Source: Prochlorococcus sp. MIT 1300 (GTDB lineage Bacteria > Cyanobacteriota > Cyanobacteriia > PCC-6307 > Cyanobiaceae). From it: 64,000 bases of DNA. The number at the start of each line of letters is the position of its first letter. Position 1 is the first letter of the stretch. Positions 51,574-62,478 of this stretch are shown here, in pieces. Location: positions 1,364,001-1,428,000 of the forward strand of contig NZ_CP139302.1 of assembly GCF_034092375.1 (NCBI RefSeq), in the 5' to 3' direction. The notes under the pieces are model-generated. The model did no database searches. It was not told where the DNA came from and saw nothing but the letters and a program-made list of their open reading frames with translations. A program made the translations under genes and the position numbers.

Positions 51574-52790
51574 CCAGCGACGCCAGGTAATCTTCCTATG
51601 GCTATGAGTTCCTTAGGGTCAAATTGAATTTTGAGTGCTTGAATCAGCTGCTTTGATTCTGCATCTAACCAGCACAACAAAGGGCCGCCTTCTATATTTT
51701 TAGGTTGAACAAATATTGTTAGCAACCCTCCAAGCTCATGAACTTTATCCCTAAGTAGCTTTATTGTTTCTACACTTGTTTGACTTTCTGAATTGCTTTG
51801 CCATGTATCTCCTATCCCAACTCCTGCCGCGAAACGCAACCGCCAGTCTTTAATTGCAGATAGCTCTTGACTTTTTAGTAGCTTATGAACTTCTGACGGA
51901 GGCATCATTATTCTGGCTAACCAAGTAACTTCTTGAAGTGAATTTTTATTTGGAATATGTTCTGGTTGTGGTTCATTCCATTCAAGCATATTTATAGATA
52001 TTTTCGTTTCTTCTGCAAGTCTAATTAGTCTGTTGGATTGTTCTTTTAATGAATTCATATTTACACTTGCTATACCTATTTCTAGCCCAATTTCATTCGA
52101 TCTACTTTTAACCCAATCAATATATTCAGGAGAGAATGATGAACGAAGAAGTAAACGTCTCCAAGTTTCCAGTGAGTTAAGTTCTCCTTTCGCCTTGAGG
52201 CAGCAACGTGCTTGTCTTATGGGTTGCGTTCTTAACGTGATTTCAGTAATCATACCTAAACTCCCCCAGCTCCCACATAGCAATCGCATCAAGTCATAGC
52301 CCGCAACATTTTTTACAACACGTCCTCCTGCATGAGCTTCAATGCCATCACTTCGAAGCATCCCTATGCCAATTATTTGATCACGGACGCCTAAATATCT
52401 TTGACGCAAACTACTAGATAATCCTCGGGCGACTAACCCTCCAATAGTTCCTGCAGTAGATGTTTTTTGGTCAGCCTCAGTGCCCCATGGCCAGTCAACT
52501 GGAAGCCATTGAGATTCTTCGGATAGTTCAGCCTGAAGCTCTGCTAAAGACATTCCAGCTTGAACTGTAATTGTGAAATCATTTTTTGCAAAATCAATTA
52601 TGTGATTTAGTTTTCTAACGCTTATGGGGTGAGATGTAGCTTGAAGAGGGGCCCCCCAGTTGAGACGACTTGTTCGACCACATGGGAACCAGGATTGACC
52701 TTCTTCATGAAAATCTTTTAAAAGAGTTGCAATGTCTTTTACATTCTTTGGTGCCAGTGCTCTGGCATGAAGTTGAGGAGAGTTGTTCAC
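51570..52790 (-). CDS. glcE: FAD-binding subunit of glycolate oxidase/dehydrogenase, GlcE-like
   Basis: GlcE is the FAD-binding subunit that works with GlcD and GlcF to oxidise glycolate to glyoxylate. The 406-residue protein has the PCMH-type FAD domain with CGRTSRLNWG, VQAGMSLAELQAELS, and the GGLVARGLSS and GGRVVKNVAGYDLMRLL motifs. The C-terminal half is less conserved. A divergent kinase gene starts 14 bases away, and glcF lies beyond it on the same strand as glcE. No glcD lies in the window. Confidence 0.87.
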   Translation of the reverse strand: MNNSPQLHARALAPKNVKDIATLLKDFHEEGQSWFPCGRTSRLNWGAPLQATSHPISVRKLNHIIDFAKNDFTITVQAGMSLAELQAELSEESQWLPVDWPWGTEADQKTSTAGTIGGLVARGLSSSLRQRYLGVRDQIIGIGMLRSDGIEAHAGGRVVKNVAGYDLMRLLCGSWGSLGMITEITLRTQPIRQARCCLKAKGELNSLETWRRLLLRSSFSPEYIDWVKSRSNEIGLEIGIASVNMNSLKEQSNRLIRLAEETKISINMLEWNEPQPEHIPNKNSLQEVTWLARIMMPPSEVHKLLKSQELSAIKDWRLRFAAGVGIGDTWQSNSESQTSVETIKLLRDKVHELGGLLTIFVQPKNIEGGPLLCWLDAESKQLIQALKIQFDPKELIAIGRLPGVAG

Positions 52791-52804
52791 TGCACAATGA
52801 AGTT

Positions 52805-54160
52805 ATGAAGATTGTTGTGCTCGATGATGACCCCACAGGCTCTCAGACTGTTCATGGCTGTTTGCTCTTGTTGAGTTGGGAGGTGAGTCTTCTAAGGAAG
52901 GGCTTGAGGGACCCTTCTCCGTTTTTGTTTGTGATTGCAAATACACGGGCTCTGATGCCTGAGGAGGCTTTGAGCAGAAATCGTTTGATTTGTAATTCAC
53001 TTAAAAAGGCTATGGCTGCGGAGGGGATTAAGCAAAGGGATTTGATTTTTGTAAGTCGAGGCGATTCAACGCTTAGAGGCCATGGTTTTTTGGAGCCCAA
53101 GGTCATAGCAGAAGAATTGGGGCCATTCGATGCGACTATCCATGTGCCTGCTTTTTTAGAAGGTGGTCGAACTACTATCGATGGTGTTCATTTATTAAAT
53201 GGTCAGCCAGTACATAACACAGTTTTTGCTCGTGATCGTCTCTTTGGCTACTCGACTAGTGATTTAGCGGCTTGGTTAGAGGAGAAGAGTAATGGTGCAA
53301 TTCCTCAACAATCCGTGGTTCGAATATCTCTTGAACAGTTAGATGATGCTTCTACTAGTTCAGCAGGGCAGAAGAGGTTGGAAGAGTGGTTGAGTAAACT
53401 GAGAGATAATAAGCATGTAATAGTAGATGCTGAATATTCGCATCAATTGGATGCCTTAGGTACAGCAGTAAGGAAATTGATGGGACATAAGAAGTTTTTA
53501 TTTCGTTCGGCTGCGAGTTTGCTTAATGGTCTTTCGAAGAAAAGATCTCGACTATTGAGTAAGGAATATTTGCGAGAATTGCGGGCTAGAGATTCATCTG
53601 GACATCCCTTGCCTGGGATTATCATGGTGGGTTCTCATGTGTCTCTTGCTGATGCTCAGATTCGGCGCTTGCTTGAAACACCTAATTGTGAAGGCCTTGA
53701 GCTTTCAGTTCGTGATATCGCAAGGTGCTTAGATCAAGCTTGCGCTAGAGATCAACTTCTTTCTGACTTGAAAAAACAATATCTTGACCAAGTGATCAAG
53801 ATATTGGACATGGGGAAAACACCTGTCCTTTATACAACTCGTGGAGAAGTTGTGTTTAGTTCTATGGAATTAAGGATGGTATTTGGTCAAAAAATTGCTG
53901 AATTTATGGGACACTTGGCAGGAATATTGGCTCCAAAAATTGGTTACTTAATTAGTAAAGGTGGCATTACGACATTAACATTACTTTCACAAGGCCTGGA
54001 ACTTAGCTCGGTATATTTAGAAGGGCAAATCCTGCCAGGTCTTTCGTTGGTAATGCCTTCTGAAGACAAGCTTCATAACTTGCCAGTGGTTACATTTCCT
54101 GGCAACTTGGGAGGCCCTGAGACACTTTTTGAGGCTTGGCTTCTAATTGATTCCCTGTGA
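52805..54160 (+). CDS. DUF1537-family four-carbon acid sugar kinase-like protein
   Basis: This 451-residue protein starts MKIVVLDDDPTGSQTVHG, the DDDPTG motif of the DUF1537 (SBD_N/NBD_C) family, kinases acting on erythronate, threonate or related acid sugars. Further motifs are FVSRGDSTLRGHG, HVPAFLEGGRTTIDGVH, GSHVSLADAQI, and LISKGGITTLTLLSQ near the C-terminus. Length fits the family. It is inserted between glcE and glcF, opposite strand, 14 bases from the glcE start and overlapping glcF by 18 bases at the tail. The natural substrate in cyanobacteria is not known to me. Confidence 0.9.
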   Translation: MKIVVLDDDPTGSQTVHGCLLLLSWEVSLLRKGLRDPSPFLFVIANTRALMPEEALSRNRLICNSLKKAMAAEGIKQRDLIFVSRGDSTLRGHGFLEPKVIAEELGPFDATIHVPAFLEGGRTTIDGVHLLNGQPVHNTVFARDRLFGYSTSDLAAWLEEKSNGAIPQQSVVRISLEQLDDASTSSAGQKRLEEWLSKLRDNKHVIVDAEYSHQLDALGTAVRKLMGHKKFLFRSAASLLNGLSKKRSRLLSKEYLRELRARDSSGHPLPGIIMVGSHVSLADAQIRRLLETPNCEGLELSVRDIARCLDQACARDQLLSDLKKQYLDQVIKILDMGKTPVLYTTRGEVVFSSMELRMVFGQKIAEFMGHLAGILAPKIGYLISKGGITTLTLLSQGLELSSVYLEGQILPGLSLVMPSEDKLHNLPVVTFPGNLGGPETLFEAWLLIDSL

Positions 54161-55522
54161 ATCTTTTAGTAGCTCCATAGGATGCTTTACTGTTAATTTA
54201 CTATCTAAATGACACCTAAGTTGCAGTGTGCAGCCTATATTTGCACTAGCCACAATCTCGGCACCAGTTTTAGAGAGGTCGGCAGCTTTTATCTTGCCCA
54301 AATCGGCGGCTTCTTCTGGTCTTACAATGTTATAGATGCCTGCACTTCCGCAGCAAACACCGGCTTCTGTCGCTTCCTTCAAAAGTAGGTAAGGGATGTT
54401 TTTTAATAGATCACGTGGTTGATAGCTTATCCCTTGGCCATGAATCATATGACAGGCATCGTGATAGACAACCTCGCATGGATTTTGTTCACTAGATTCC
54501 TCCCCACCCTTATGTCTAAGAGGTTTTAAACTTGCAAGAAAACTGTGTGATAAACCTTTGCTAAATAGAAATTCATGAACGTCCATTACTGGCACTTTGA
54601 AATCGATTTCGTTGTTAAATAGTGCACCATAAGCCTTCATCGTATGGCCACACCCTGAAGCTGCAATTAAAATTGCATCTATTGATTTATCACCTTTAGC
54701 TAGCTCAGGTTCAATGCTAGAGGTGAAGCTTTGAACTAGCTTTGAGGCTAATTCTTTGGTCTGTTGTAAATCTCCCTGGTGATGAGTAACTGCACCACAA
54801 CAGCCTTGGTTATGTGGAATAAGAACTTCGAACCCATTAGCTTGCAGCACTTCTAATGTCGCTTGGTTGACCTCAGGATCAAAACATCTTTGGACACAAC
54901 CTAGAACTAGTCCAACACGTCCTCTGTAATCACCTTGGGCAGGATTGATTACTTGAAAGTTATCTATAAAGTTGTTTTTCTTTAGCTCAGGAAGAAGAGC
55001 TTCCATTGAGGCTATTTGGGGCCCAAGTAAATTTGTGAAACCAGATTTTTGAAATATTTTTTGTATTGGTTTTCCTGAATACAGGCGAATCACATTAAGA
55101 AGCTTTCTGAGCCTTTTGGGGTAGGGCAATATGTTTAGAAGGAGTTTCCGAAGAAAGTTGTCGCAAGGGCTACGAAGTCCTGCTTTATTTAGTTTTGGTC
55201 GAGTTTTTTCAATTAGTTCGTCATATCGCACGCCAGAGGGACATGCAGTGACACATGCGAAGCACCCCAGGCAAGTGTCAAAGTGACTAGCGATTGTTGG
55301 GTCTAGTTTGAGCTCCTCGTTTTGAATCGCTTTGAGCATGTGGATTCTGCCTCTTGGTGAATCCATTTCGGTACCTAATACTCTGTAGCTTGCACACGTG
55401 GGCAGGCAGAAGCCACAGTGGACACAAGGGTCTGTCGCATTCCCAACAGTTTTTAAAGTTTGGCCTTCACCAAGGCGTGACTTTTGACTCATAGGACTCA
55501 CGGATTTATTTGTTGGGTCCAC
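54143..55522 (-). CDS. glcF: Iron-sulfur subunit of glycolate oxidase/dehydrogenase, GlcF-like
   Basis: GlcF passes electrons from the flavin subunits. The 459-residue protein has two 4Fe-4S sites, C33, C36, C39, C43 in CVHCGFCLPTC and a second in CLGCFACVTACPSG near residue 90, and CCG domains with GCVQRCFDPEVNQ, GCCGAVTHHQGD and VCCGSAGIYNI. It could also be another lactate-type Fe-S oxidoreductase, but with GlcE close by GlcF is favoured. Its 3' end overlaps the kinase gene by 18 bases. Confidence 0.9.
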   Translation of the reverse strand: MDPTNKSVSPMSQKSRLGEGQTLKTVGNATDPCVHCGFCLPTCASYRVLGTEMDSPRGRIHMLKAIQNEELKLDPTIASHFDTCLGCFACVTACPSGVRYDELIEKTRPKLNKAGLRSPCDNFLRKLLLNILPYPKRLRKLLNVIRLYSGKPIQKIFQKSGFTNLLGPQIASMEALLPELKKNNFIDNFQVINPAQGDYRGRVGLVLGCVQRCFDPEVNQATLEVLQANGFEVLIPHNQGCCGAVTHHQGDLQQTKELASKLVQSFTSSIEPELAKGDKSIDAILIAASGCGHTMKAYGALFNNEIDFKVPVMDVHEFLFSKGLSHSFLASLKPLRHKGGEESSEQNPCEVVYHDACHMIHGQGISYQPRDLLKNIPYLLLKEATEAGVCCGSAGIYNIVRPEEAADLGKIKAADLSKTGAEIVASANIGCTLQLRCHLDSKLTVKHPMELLKDSQGIN

Positions 55523-55553
55523 GCTTTTTTGATTTTGCCAAAGATTTTGATTC

Positions 55554-56978
55554 TCAAAAACGATCTATAACCGCTTTTGCGAATTCGCTGCATCTCAAAG
55601 GCTCAACTTTAGGTTCCATTAATCGAGCTAGATCGTAGGTCACTTTTTGATCTGAGATGGATTGACTAAGTCCTTTAGTAATCAGGTCAGCAGCTTCTTT
55701 CCATCCAAGGAATTCGAGCATCATTACTCCACTAAGGATGACTGAGCCAGGGTTAATGCGATCCAGCCCAGCATGTTTAGGAGCAGTTCCATGGGTTGCC
55801 TCAAATATGGCAGCATTGTCACCAATATTGGCCCCTGGTGCCATTCCCAACCCTCCCACAATTGCAGCAGCAGCATCAGAAATATAGTCACCATTAAGAT
55901 TCAAAGTTGCCAGTATTGAATATTCCTGTGGACGAGTTTGTATTTGTTGAAAAATGCTATCAGCTATACGATCATCCACCATTACCATTTCACGCCATTT
56001 CCCATTTCCATGTGTGTTTCCTATGGATTTAATTACACTTTTAACTTCTAAGCATATTGCTTCTTTTTTTTCTTGTGTTAGGGATTCGTATCCAGGTTCA
56101 ATCATCTGTCCGTTATTCTCAAGGCTAATGCTTGGATTCTTCTCGACATTATTTAGTATCCAACTCTCTCGTTCTGTAATGCAAAACTCCCTAAATTCGC
56201 TAGTGGCTAATTGGTAACCCCAGTCACGAAATGCGCCCTCTGTATATTTCATAATATTGCCTTTGTGAACAAGTGTCACATGGCGTTTATGCCCTTTGAG
56301 TCGCAATGCATGTTGAATAGCCTTTTTGATGTGTCGTTGACTGCCATGTTTACTGACTGGTTTGATGCCAATTCCTGCTTCCATTGGGATTTGTCGTTTG
56401 CCGAGCTTTCCATTCGCTGGAATAATTTCAGAATTAAGAAGGTTGCAAAGCTTTTGTCCTACCGGATCAGTGGCTTCCCACTCAATTCCCATATATATGT
56501 CCTCAGTGTTTTCTCTGTAGACAACTACATCTAGATCTTGAGGGCGTTTGTGCGGACTAGGAGTGCCGTTGTAATAACGGCAAGGTCGCACGCAAGAGTA
56601 AAGGTCAAAGATTTGTCGCAAGGCAACATTGAGTGAGCGAATGCCTCCACCAACTGGAGTGGTTAAAGGTCCTTTAATGGCGACGCCATAAGTTCTAATT
56701 GCTTGCAATGTATCTTCAGGGAGATATTGATAGGTTCCATAAAGGTCACAGGCTTCATCCCCTGCGTAAACCTTGAACCATTTGATTTGTCTGTGTTTTC
56801 CATAAGCCTTAGCCACTGCTGCATTTAATACGCTTTTTGTTGCAGGCCAGATGTCAACACCTGTTCCATCTCCTCTAATAAAGGGAATAATGGGATTGTT
56901 TGGGACAACTGGCTGTCCTTTTTCAAATCGGATCTGCTCACCTTCTGTTGGGGCAGTTAACTTTTGGAATTGGGCCAT
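55554..56978 (-). CDS. icd: Isocitrate dehydrogenase (NADP+)
   Basis: Icd makes 2-oxoglutarate, the carbon skeleton for nitrogen assimilation in cyanobacteria. The 474-residue protein has [34 protein letters not shown] with the substrate-binding Ser and Arg, [29 protein letters not shown], and [19 protein letters not shown]. It is one of the long bacterial forms with an insertion around residues 270-320. It is divergent from the GtrB-like gene, 136 bases apart, and upstream of glcF on the same strand. Confidence 0.96.
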   Translation of the reverse strand: MAQFQKLTAPTEGEQIRFEKGQPVVPNNPIIPFIRGDGTGVDIWPATKSVLNAAVAKAYGKHRQIKWFKVYAGDEACDLYGTYQYLPEDTLQAIRTYGVAIKGPLTTPVGGGIRSLNVALRQIFDLYSCVRPCRYYNGTPSPHKRPQDLDVVVYRENTEDIYMGIEWEATDPVGQKLCNLLNSEIIPANGKLGKRQIPMEAGIGIKPVSKHGSQRHIKKAIQHALRLKGHKRHVTLVHKGNIMKYTEGAFRDWGYQLATSEFREFCITERESWILNNVEKNPSISLENNGQMIEPGYESLTQEKKEAICLEVKSVIKSIGNTHGNGKWREMVMVDDRIADSIFQQIQTRPQEYSILATLNLNGDYISDAAAAIVGGLGMAPGANIGDNAAIFEATHGTAPKHAGLDRINPGSVILSGVMMLEFLGWKEAADLITKGLSQSISDQKVTYDLARLMEPKVEPLRCSEFAKAVIDRF

Positions 56979-57114
56979 GAAATTCTGAGACTTCTGAGTT
57001 GCATCAAGTTGAGCTTATGACTCAGAGGTAGGTTTCCTCTAGGAATTTGCTCTCTCAATTTGAATTGGTAAGAATGTTTTGCTTTCGGATGATGCTTTCT
57101 CTGCCTAAAATCTA

Positions 57115-58098
57115 ATGACAGATCCCTTGAATAAGCCAACTGTTGAGCCGCCTAAGGTTTGGGTGATTGCGGCTTGTTTCAATGAAGAAGCGGCGATCGT
57201 TCGCTTTATTGAACGTGTAGTTGCTTTAAATTGTGTTAGTCGTTTAGTTTTAGTAGACGACGGTTCGTCTGATAATACTGTTAATCAGATTCAACTTTGG
57301 CAGGAGAAATCAGAGCAGCCAGAGGCTTTTGGAAAAATCACCTTGATTGAGTTGACTAGAAATTTTGGGAAAGAGGCTGCAATGCTTGCTGGTTTAGATT
57401 ATGCGCAGGATAATTGCGAGGCAGTGGTAATAATTGACTCTGACTTGCAGCATCCTCCAGAGTTGATTTTTGATATGGTTGAAGAATGGCAAAAGGGTGC
57501 TGAAATTGTTACTGCAGTTAGAGATGATAGAGATAAAGAGTCACCATTTAAAGTCGCTACAGCATCTTGGTTCTATAAAGTATTTAACAGGCTTGTTGAT
57601 TCAATTCAATTAATTGAGGGTGCAGGGGATTACAGGTTGTTGAGTGCCCCAGTGATTAAGGCCCTTATTCAAATGAGAGAGTTTAGTCGTTTCTCTAAGG
57701 GACTAGTTCCTTGGACTGGATATAAAAGTGTTCAGCTTAGTTATATGAGAGAATCTAGGATGGGAGGACATACTTCTTGGAGTCCTTTGAAACTGTGGAG
57801 CTACGCTCTTGATGGCATATTTTCGTTTTCTGATATCCCACTTAAGGTATGGAGTTTGCTTGGAATAACTGTTTCAATGTGTAGTCTATTTTATGCTGGA
57901 CTGATTATTATAAGAACCCTATCTGATGGGCCAGATCAGGGAGCTCCCGGTTATGCTTCTTTAATAGTTGCGATTTTATTTTTAGGTGGGGTTCAGCTCA
58001 TAGGGATAGGTGTTTTAGGAGATTATATAGGCCGTATTTATCTAGATGCAAAGGCTAGACCTCATTATTTTATTAGGTCAATTCATGTTCAAGAATGA
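57115..58098 (+). CDS. GtrB/DPM1-like glycosyltransferase family 2
   Basis: A 327-residue GT2 enzyme of the type that puts a sugar on undecaprenyl or dolichyl phosphate. The catalytic domain has VIAACFNEEAAIVRFIERV, LVLVDDGSSDNTV, ELTRNFGKEAAMLAGLDYA and the DxD VVIIDSDLQHPPELI. The C-terminal part has GAGDYRLLSAPVI and two membrane helices (about 245-265 and 280-305). It ends one base from the facing GtrA-YdjC fusion. It probably makes the lipid-linked sugar for a surface modification; the sugar is unknown. Confidence 0.92.
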   Translation: MTDPLNKPTVEPPKVWVIAACFNEEAAIVRFIERVVALNCVSRLVLVDDGSSDNTVNQIQLWQEKSEQPEAFGKITLIELTRNFGKEAAMLAGLDYAQDNCEAVVIIDSDLQHPPELIFDMVEEWQKGAEIVTAVRDDRDKESPFKVATASWFYKVFNRLVDSIQLIEGAGDYRLLSAPVIKALIQMREFSRFSKGLVPWTGYKSVQLSYMRESRMGGHTSWSPLKLWSYALDGIFSFSDIPLKVWSLLGITVSMCSLFYAGLIIIRTLSDGPDQGAPGYASLIVAILFLGGVQLIGIGVLGDYIGRIYLDAKARPHYFIRSIHVQE

Positions 58099-58099
58099 T

Positions 58100-59383
58100 C
58101 TAGCTTCTATTAAATTCTTTTAGTGATAACCACTCCTTCCTTCTCCATTCAGATGAAAAGAAATCTTGGGAAAGATAGAATCCTTTTGTTTTCAAATCAT
58201 TTTCTTTTCTGTTTAAATTAGTGGATGGGTGAGCCAGCAACAACGGAGCAGTTAGTTGTTTCCCCTGAGAGAAAAACCTGAGTTCTCTCCAGGCTCTACT
58301 TAGAGTCTTATCGGCCATTCTTCCAGTGCAAAGAACTCCGGCGAAGGCAATATTTGTCTCTAACTCTGCTTTTTTTATCTTTGACTTAGCAAGTATCGTA
58401 AGTGCTTGGAGTATTATCCATTTCAACCATCCACCATTGGCAAATATAAACGCTAAGTCTTTTAAGGGAATTCCCTGAGGCCATGGCTCTGATGTTGTGC
58501 GTATCCAATGTATGCCTAACTCATGTGCATTTTGTAGAAGAATATTTAGAACAATTGGTGTCAGATGAATGTGTTGATGACCATCTAATTTTATCTGTTT
58601 CTGATGAGTTAGTTGCTTGAAAGTATTGATTTGAGCTTTAAGTTCCTGGGTTAGCTGAAGTTCTATTGCTTGTCGTTTTTTTGACTGCTTAGGCAATATT
58701 GATAACCACATCAATTTAGCAAAAGATGTATTTAGATAACCTTCTTTATTTATTAAATCTAAGATTTCTTCTTTAGCAGATATTGTTGGACCTTCTGTTA
58801 GGCATATGTGCAGATGGAGCTCAAGCCGAGTGTCATAATTGAATTGTTCAATAGCATCTTTAACCGAAGGTCCATTTACAAGTAAGCTGGCACTATCTAG
58901 GTGCCCAGATTTTGCAAGGGAAAATATTGCTTCATTTGTAGCAGTATTTAGCCCAAGATCGTCAGCATGTATTCTTGGTGAGACATCGCTAATCCTTCTG
59001 CGCCTTTTACTAAAATTTGCGGCTTTATTCCATATTAATGCATTTAAAACTGTTGGGGTTAATACAAGAATTACTTTTGTCATTGGCAAGTCTTGCCAAT
59101 GACTTAGTGCGATTGGGAGCAATGCACTTACCGTCGAATTGATACAAAATTGAAAAATTAACCACCTACGTGCGAATTGTCTCCCAGATGTCTCCTCTTG
59201 ATATGTGTAGATCGCATGACCTATGTAGCTGGTGACAGAAGCAGCTACAAATGCAGTTAGATTACTTGCCCAGAATGGTAGGAAGTGAGTTAGAAACTCT
59301 AGGCAAATTGCATGAGTTGTTGCTGCCCCTAGCCCTACTACTGCATAGCGTCTTAAACGTTTCGAGAGATTGGTGATTTTCAT
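58100..59383 (-). CDS. GtrA-like membrane domain fused to a YdjC/ChbG-type carbohydrate deacetylase domain
   Basis: This 427-residue protein has two parts. Residues 10-123 hold four membrane helices with the GtrA/DPMS layout (RYAVVGLGAATTHAICLEFL; NLTAFVAASVTSYIGHAIYTY; basic KAANFSKRRRR at the end), a proposed carrier of lipid-linked sugars. From about residue 136 a YdjC-like domain follows: metal site Asp in IHADDLGLNTATNEAI, HxH in LELHLHICLTEG (His190, His192), and LDGHQHIHLTP with His269-His273. These are the family's metal ligands. Its tail faces the GtrB-like gene one base away. Confidence 0.85.
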   Translation of the reverse strand: MKITNLSKRLRRYAVVGLGAATTHAICLEFLTHFLPFWASNLTAFVAASVTSYIGHAIYTYQEETSGRQFARRWLIFQFCINSTVSALLPIALSHWQDLPMTKVILVLTPTVLNALIWNKAANFSKRRRRISDVSPRIHADDLGLNTATNEAIFSLAKSGHLDSASLLVNGPSVKDAIEQFNYDTRLELHLHICLTEGPTISAKEEILDLINKEGYLNTSFAKLMWLSILPKQSKKRQAIELQLTQELKAQINTFKQLTHQKQIKLDGHQHIHLTPIVLNILLQNAHELGIHWIRTTSEPWPQGIPLKDLAFIFANGGWLKWIILQALTILAKSKIKKAELETNIAFAGVLCTGRMADKTLSRAWRELRFFSQGKQLTAPLLLAHPSTNLNRKENDLKTKGFYLSQDFFSSEWRRKEWLSLKEFNRS

Positions 59384-59537
59384 TCTTCTAAGAAATTCTT
59401 GTTTTCTGAAAGATTGACATCTAAGTTGCAGGTGGTTAAAGAGATCACTAGGTGTGCGTAAAAAGGTGGTTGTAAATGCCCTTTAAAGCTAATTGCATGT
59501 CATCTTCATCCAGTAATGGTGTTACTAGGAGGTTGAG

Positions 59538-59981
59538 TTGAACGCTGCTGATCAAGCTCATAGTTTTGATTTTGCTAATGCGATTGCCTCGGTAGGCACA
59601 CTGGTTAGGCAACATTTCCCTGCCGCGTCAGCGAATCTGAAGCCTTGGCGAGATGATCCTGAAACTCGTAGGTGGTCTGAGAGCGAGACATTGGATTTGG
59701 CCTTTCATTTCCCAGGGTGGACTCCAAGATTGCAGTGTCGCAGTCTCTTATTACAACTCAGAATGAGTAGTGATGAGTCTGAACTGCCTCCTCATCTTGT
59801 AGGTGTTGTGATCAGAGGTATGACATATGAAGGAGAGCGATGGCGTTTAATTACTGCTGGTGACTGGTGCCCTAGGGGCTCTCATTTGCCTCAGATTGAA
59901 CAAATAGATCATTTACATGAGATTTGTCGTGACTTGTTCTCCTTATTCCCCTACCGTGATTCATGCTTGGAAGCTTCTTAA
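59538..59981 (+). CDS. Hypothetical protein, unknown function
   Basis: A 147-residue protein with no family I can name. The start is TTG with a strong AGGAGG five bases upstream (59527-59532), so the start is well supported. The sequence has DPETRRWSESETLDLAFHFPGW, then a beta-rich middle (RLQCRSLLLQLRMS) and VVIRGMTYEGERWRL with ITAGDWCP; it is soluble. It lies 61 bases upstream of ho1 on the same strand and may share its transcript. Confidence 0.7.
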   Translation: MNAADQAHSFDFANAIASVGTLVRQHFPAASANLKPWRDDPETRRWSESETLDLAFHFPGWTPRLQCRSLLLQLRMSSDESELPPHLVGVVIRGMTYEGERWRLITAGDWCPRGSHLPQIEQIDHLHEICRDLFSLFPYRDSCLEAS

Positions 59982-60042
59982 GCTTTCTAGTTCAGACGTA
60001 TTTGGTTTTTCTCTCTCCATTTTTCCTATCGCATTCTTTTAA

Positions 60043-60762
60043 ATGTCTTTAGCCCTAGCCAGGCAACTGAGAGAAGGTACGAAGAAAGCCCACACGATGG
60101 CTGAAAATACAGGCTTTGTGAGCTGCTTCCTTAAAGGGGTGGTCGATAAGACCAGTTATCGCAATTTGGTTGCAGATTTGTTTTTCGTTTATTCAGCAAT
60201 GGAGGAAGAAATTGGGCGATTGACAGCAGCTGATCATCCTGTAATTAGCTCCATTAGTTTTCCTGAGCTCAATCGTCGTGAATCTTTGGAATTGGATTTG
60301 GCTTTTTATTTTGGAAGTCATTGGCTAGAGGCTGTCAGGCCAACAAGCGCCGCTCAGTCATATGTAGATCGAATACATCAAATTGCAAGTGAGTGTCCTG
60401 AGTTGTTAGTTGGACATCACTACACCAGGTATATCGGGGATCTGTCTGGGGGGCAGATACTTAAGAAGATTGCTCAAAAGGCAATGAATCTTGATGAGCA
60501 TGATGGTTTGCGTTTTTATGAGTTTGATCTGATAGAAGATGAAAAAGCATTTAAACTTAAATACAGTGCAACTTTGAATAACCTGCCTATTGATCAACAA
60601 ATGGCTGATTCAATCGTTGAAGAGGCAAACAAGGCTTTCCAATGCAATATGGCTATGTTCCAAGAGCTAGAAGGCAGTCTGATTGCAGCAATTGGAAAAG
60701 TTTTGTATGGCTTCCTTACACGTAACAAACGCCTTGGGAGTACTGAAATCACTAACAATTAG
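60043..60762 (+). CDS. ho1: Heme oxygenase, ferredoxin-dependent
   Basis: Heme oxygenase opens heme to biliverdin, releasing CO and iron, the first step of bilin synthesis. The 239-residue protein has the proximal heme His17 in GTKKAHTMAEN and the distal helix GDLSGGQILKK after HHYTRYI. The length matches cyanobacterial HO1. pebA follows after 102 bases and pebB directly after it, so this is a bilin module. Confidence 0.96.
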   Translation: MSLALARQLREGTKKAHTMAENTGFVSCFLKGVVDKTSYRNLVADLFFVYSAMEEEIGRLTAADHPVISSISFPELNRRESLELDLAFYFGSHWLEAVRPTSAAQSYVDRIHQIASECPELLVGHHYTRYIGDLSGGQILKKIAQKAMNLDEHDGLRFYEFDLIEDEKAFKLKYSATLNNLPIDQQMADSIVEEANKAFQCNMAMFQELEGSLIAAIGKVLYGFLTRNKRLGSTEITNN

Positions 60763-60861
60763 TAATTTTGGGACTATTTTTTGCAAATCTTGTGGCTAAG
60801 TTTTACAGATTCTTGTTATATAGCCTTTACTTGAGGTTACCCCTTGCTAAGTAGAGAGTGA

Positions 60862-62378
<1,517 letters not shown>

Positions 62379-62444
62379 GCCTCCGGAGTAATGATGATTT
62401 CTGGATAAAAAACACTTTAGGCTCTATCATCTGGGAAATCTACC

Positions 62445-62466
62445 TTAAGCAAAATTATTTGCTTAA
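62445..62466. terminator. Perfect hairpin between pebB and the phosphatase gene
   Basis: TTAAGCAAA and TTTGCTTAA form a nine-pair stem with the loop ATTA. Only two pairs are GC, and the trailing sequence is CTTTGTC, so as a terminator it is weak. It is 12 bases before the next start codon, overlapping the likely ribosome binding region. Confidence 0.4.
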
Positions 62467-62478
62467 CTTTGTCTAGGT

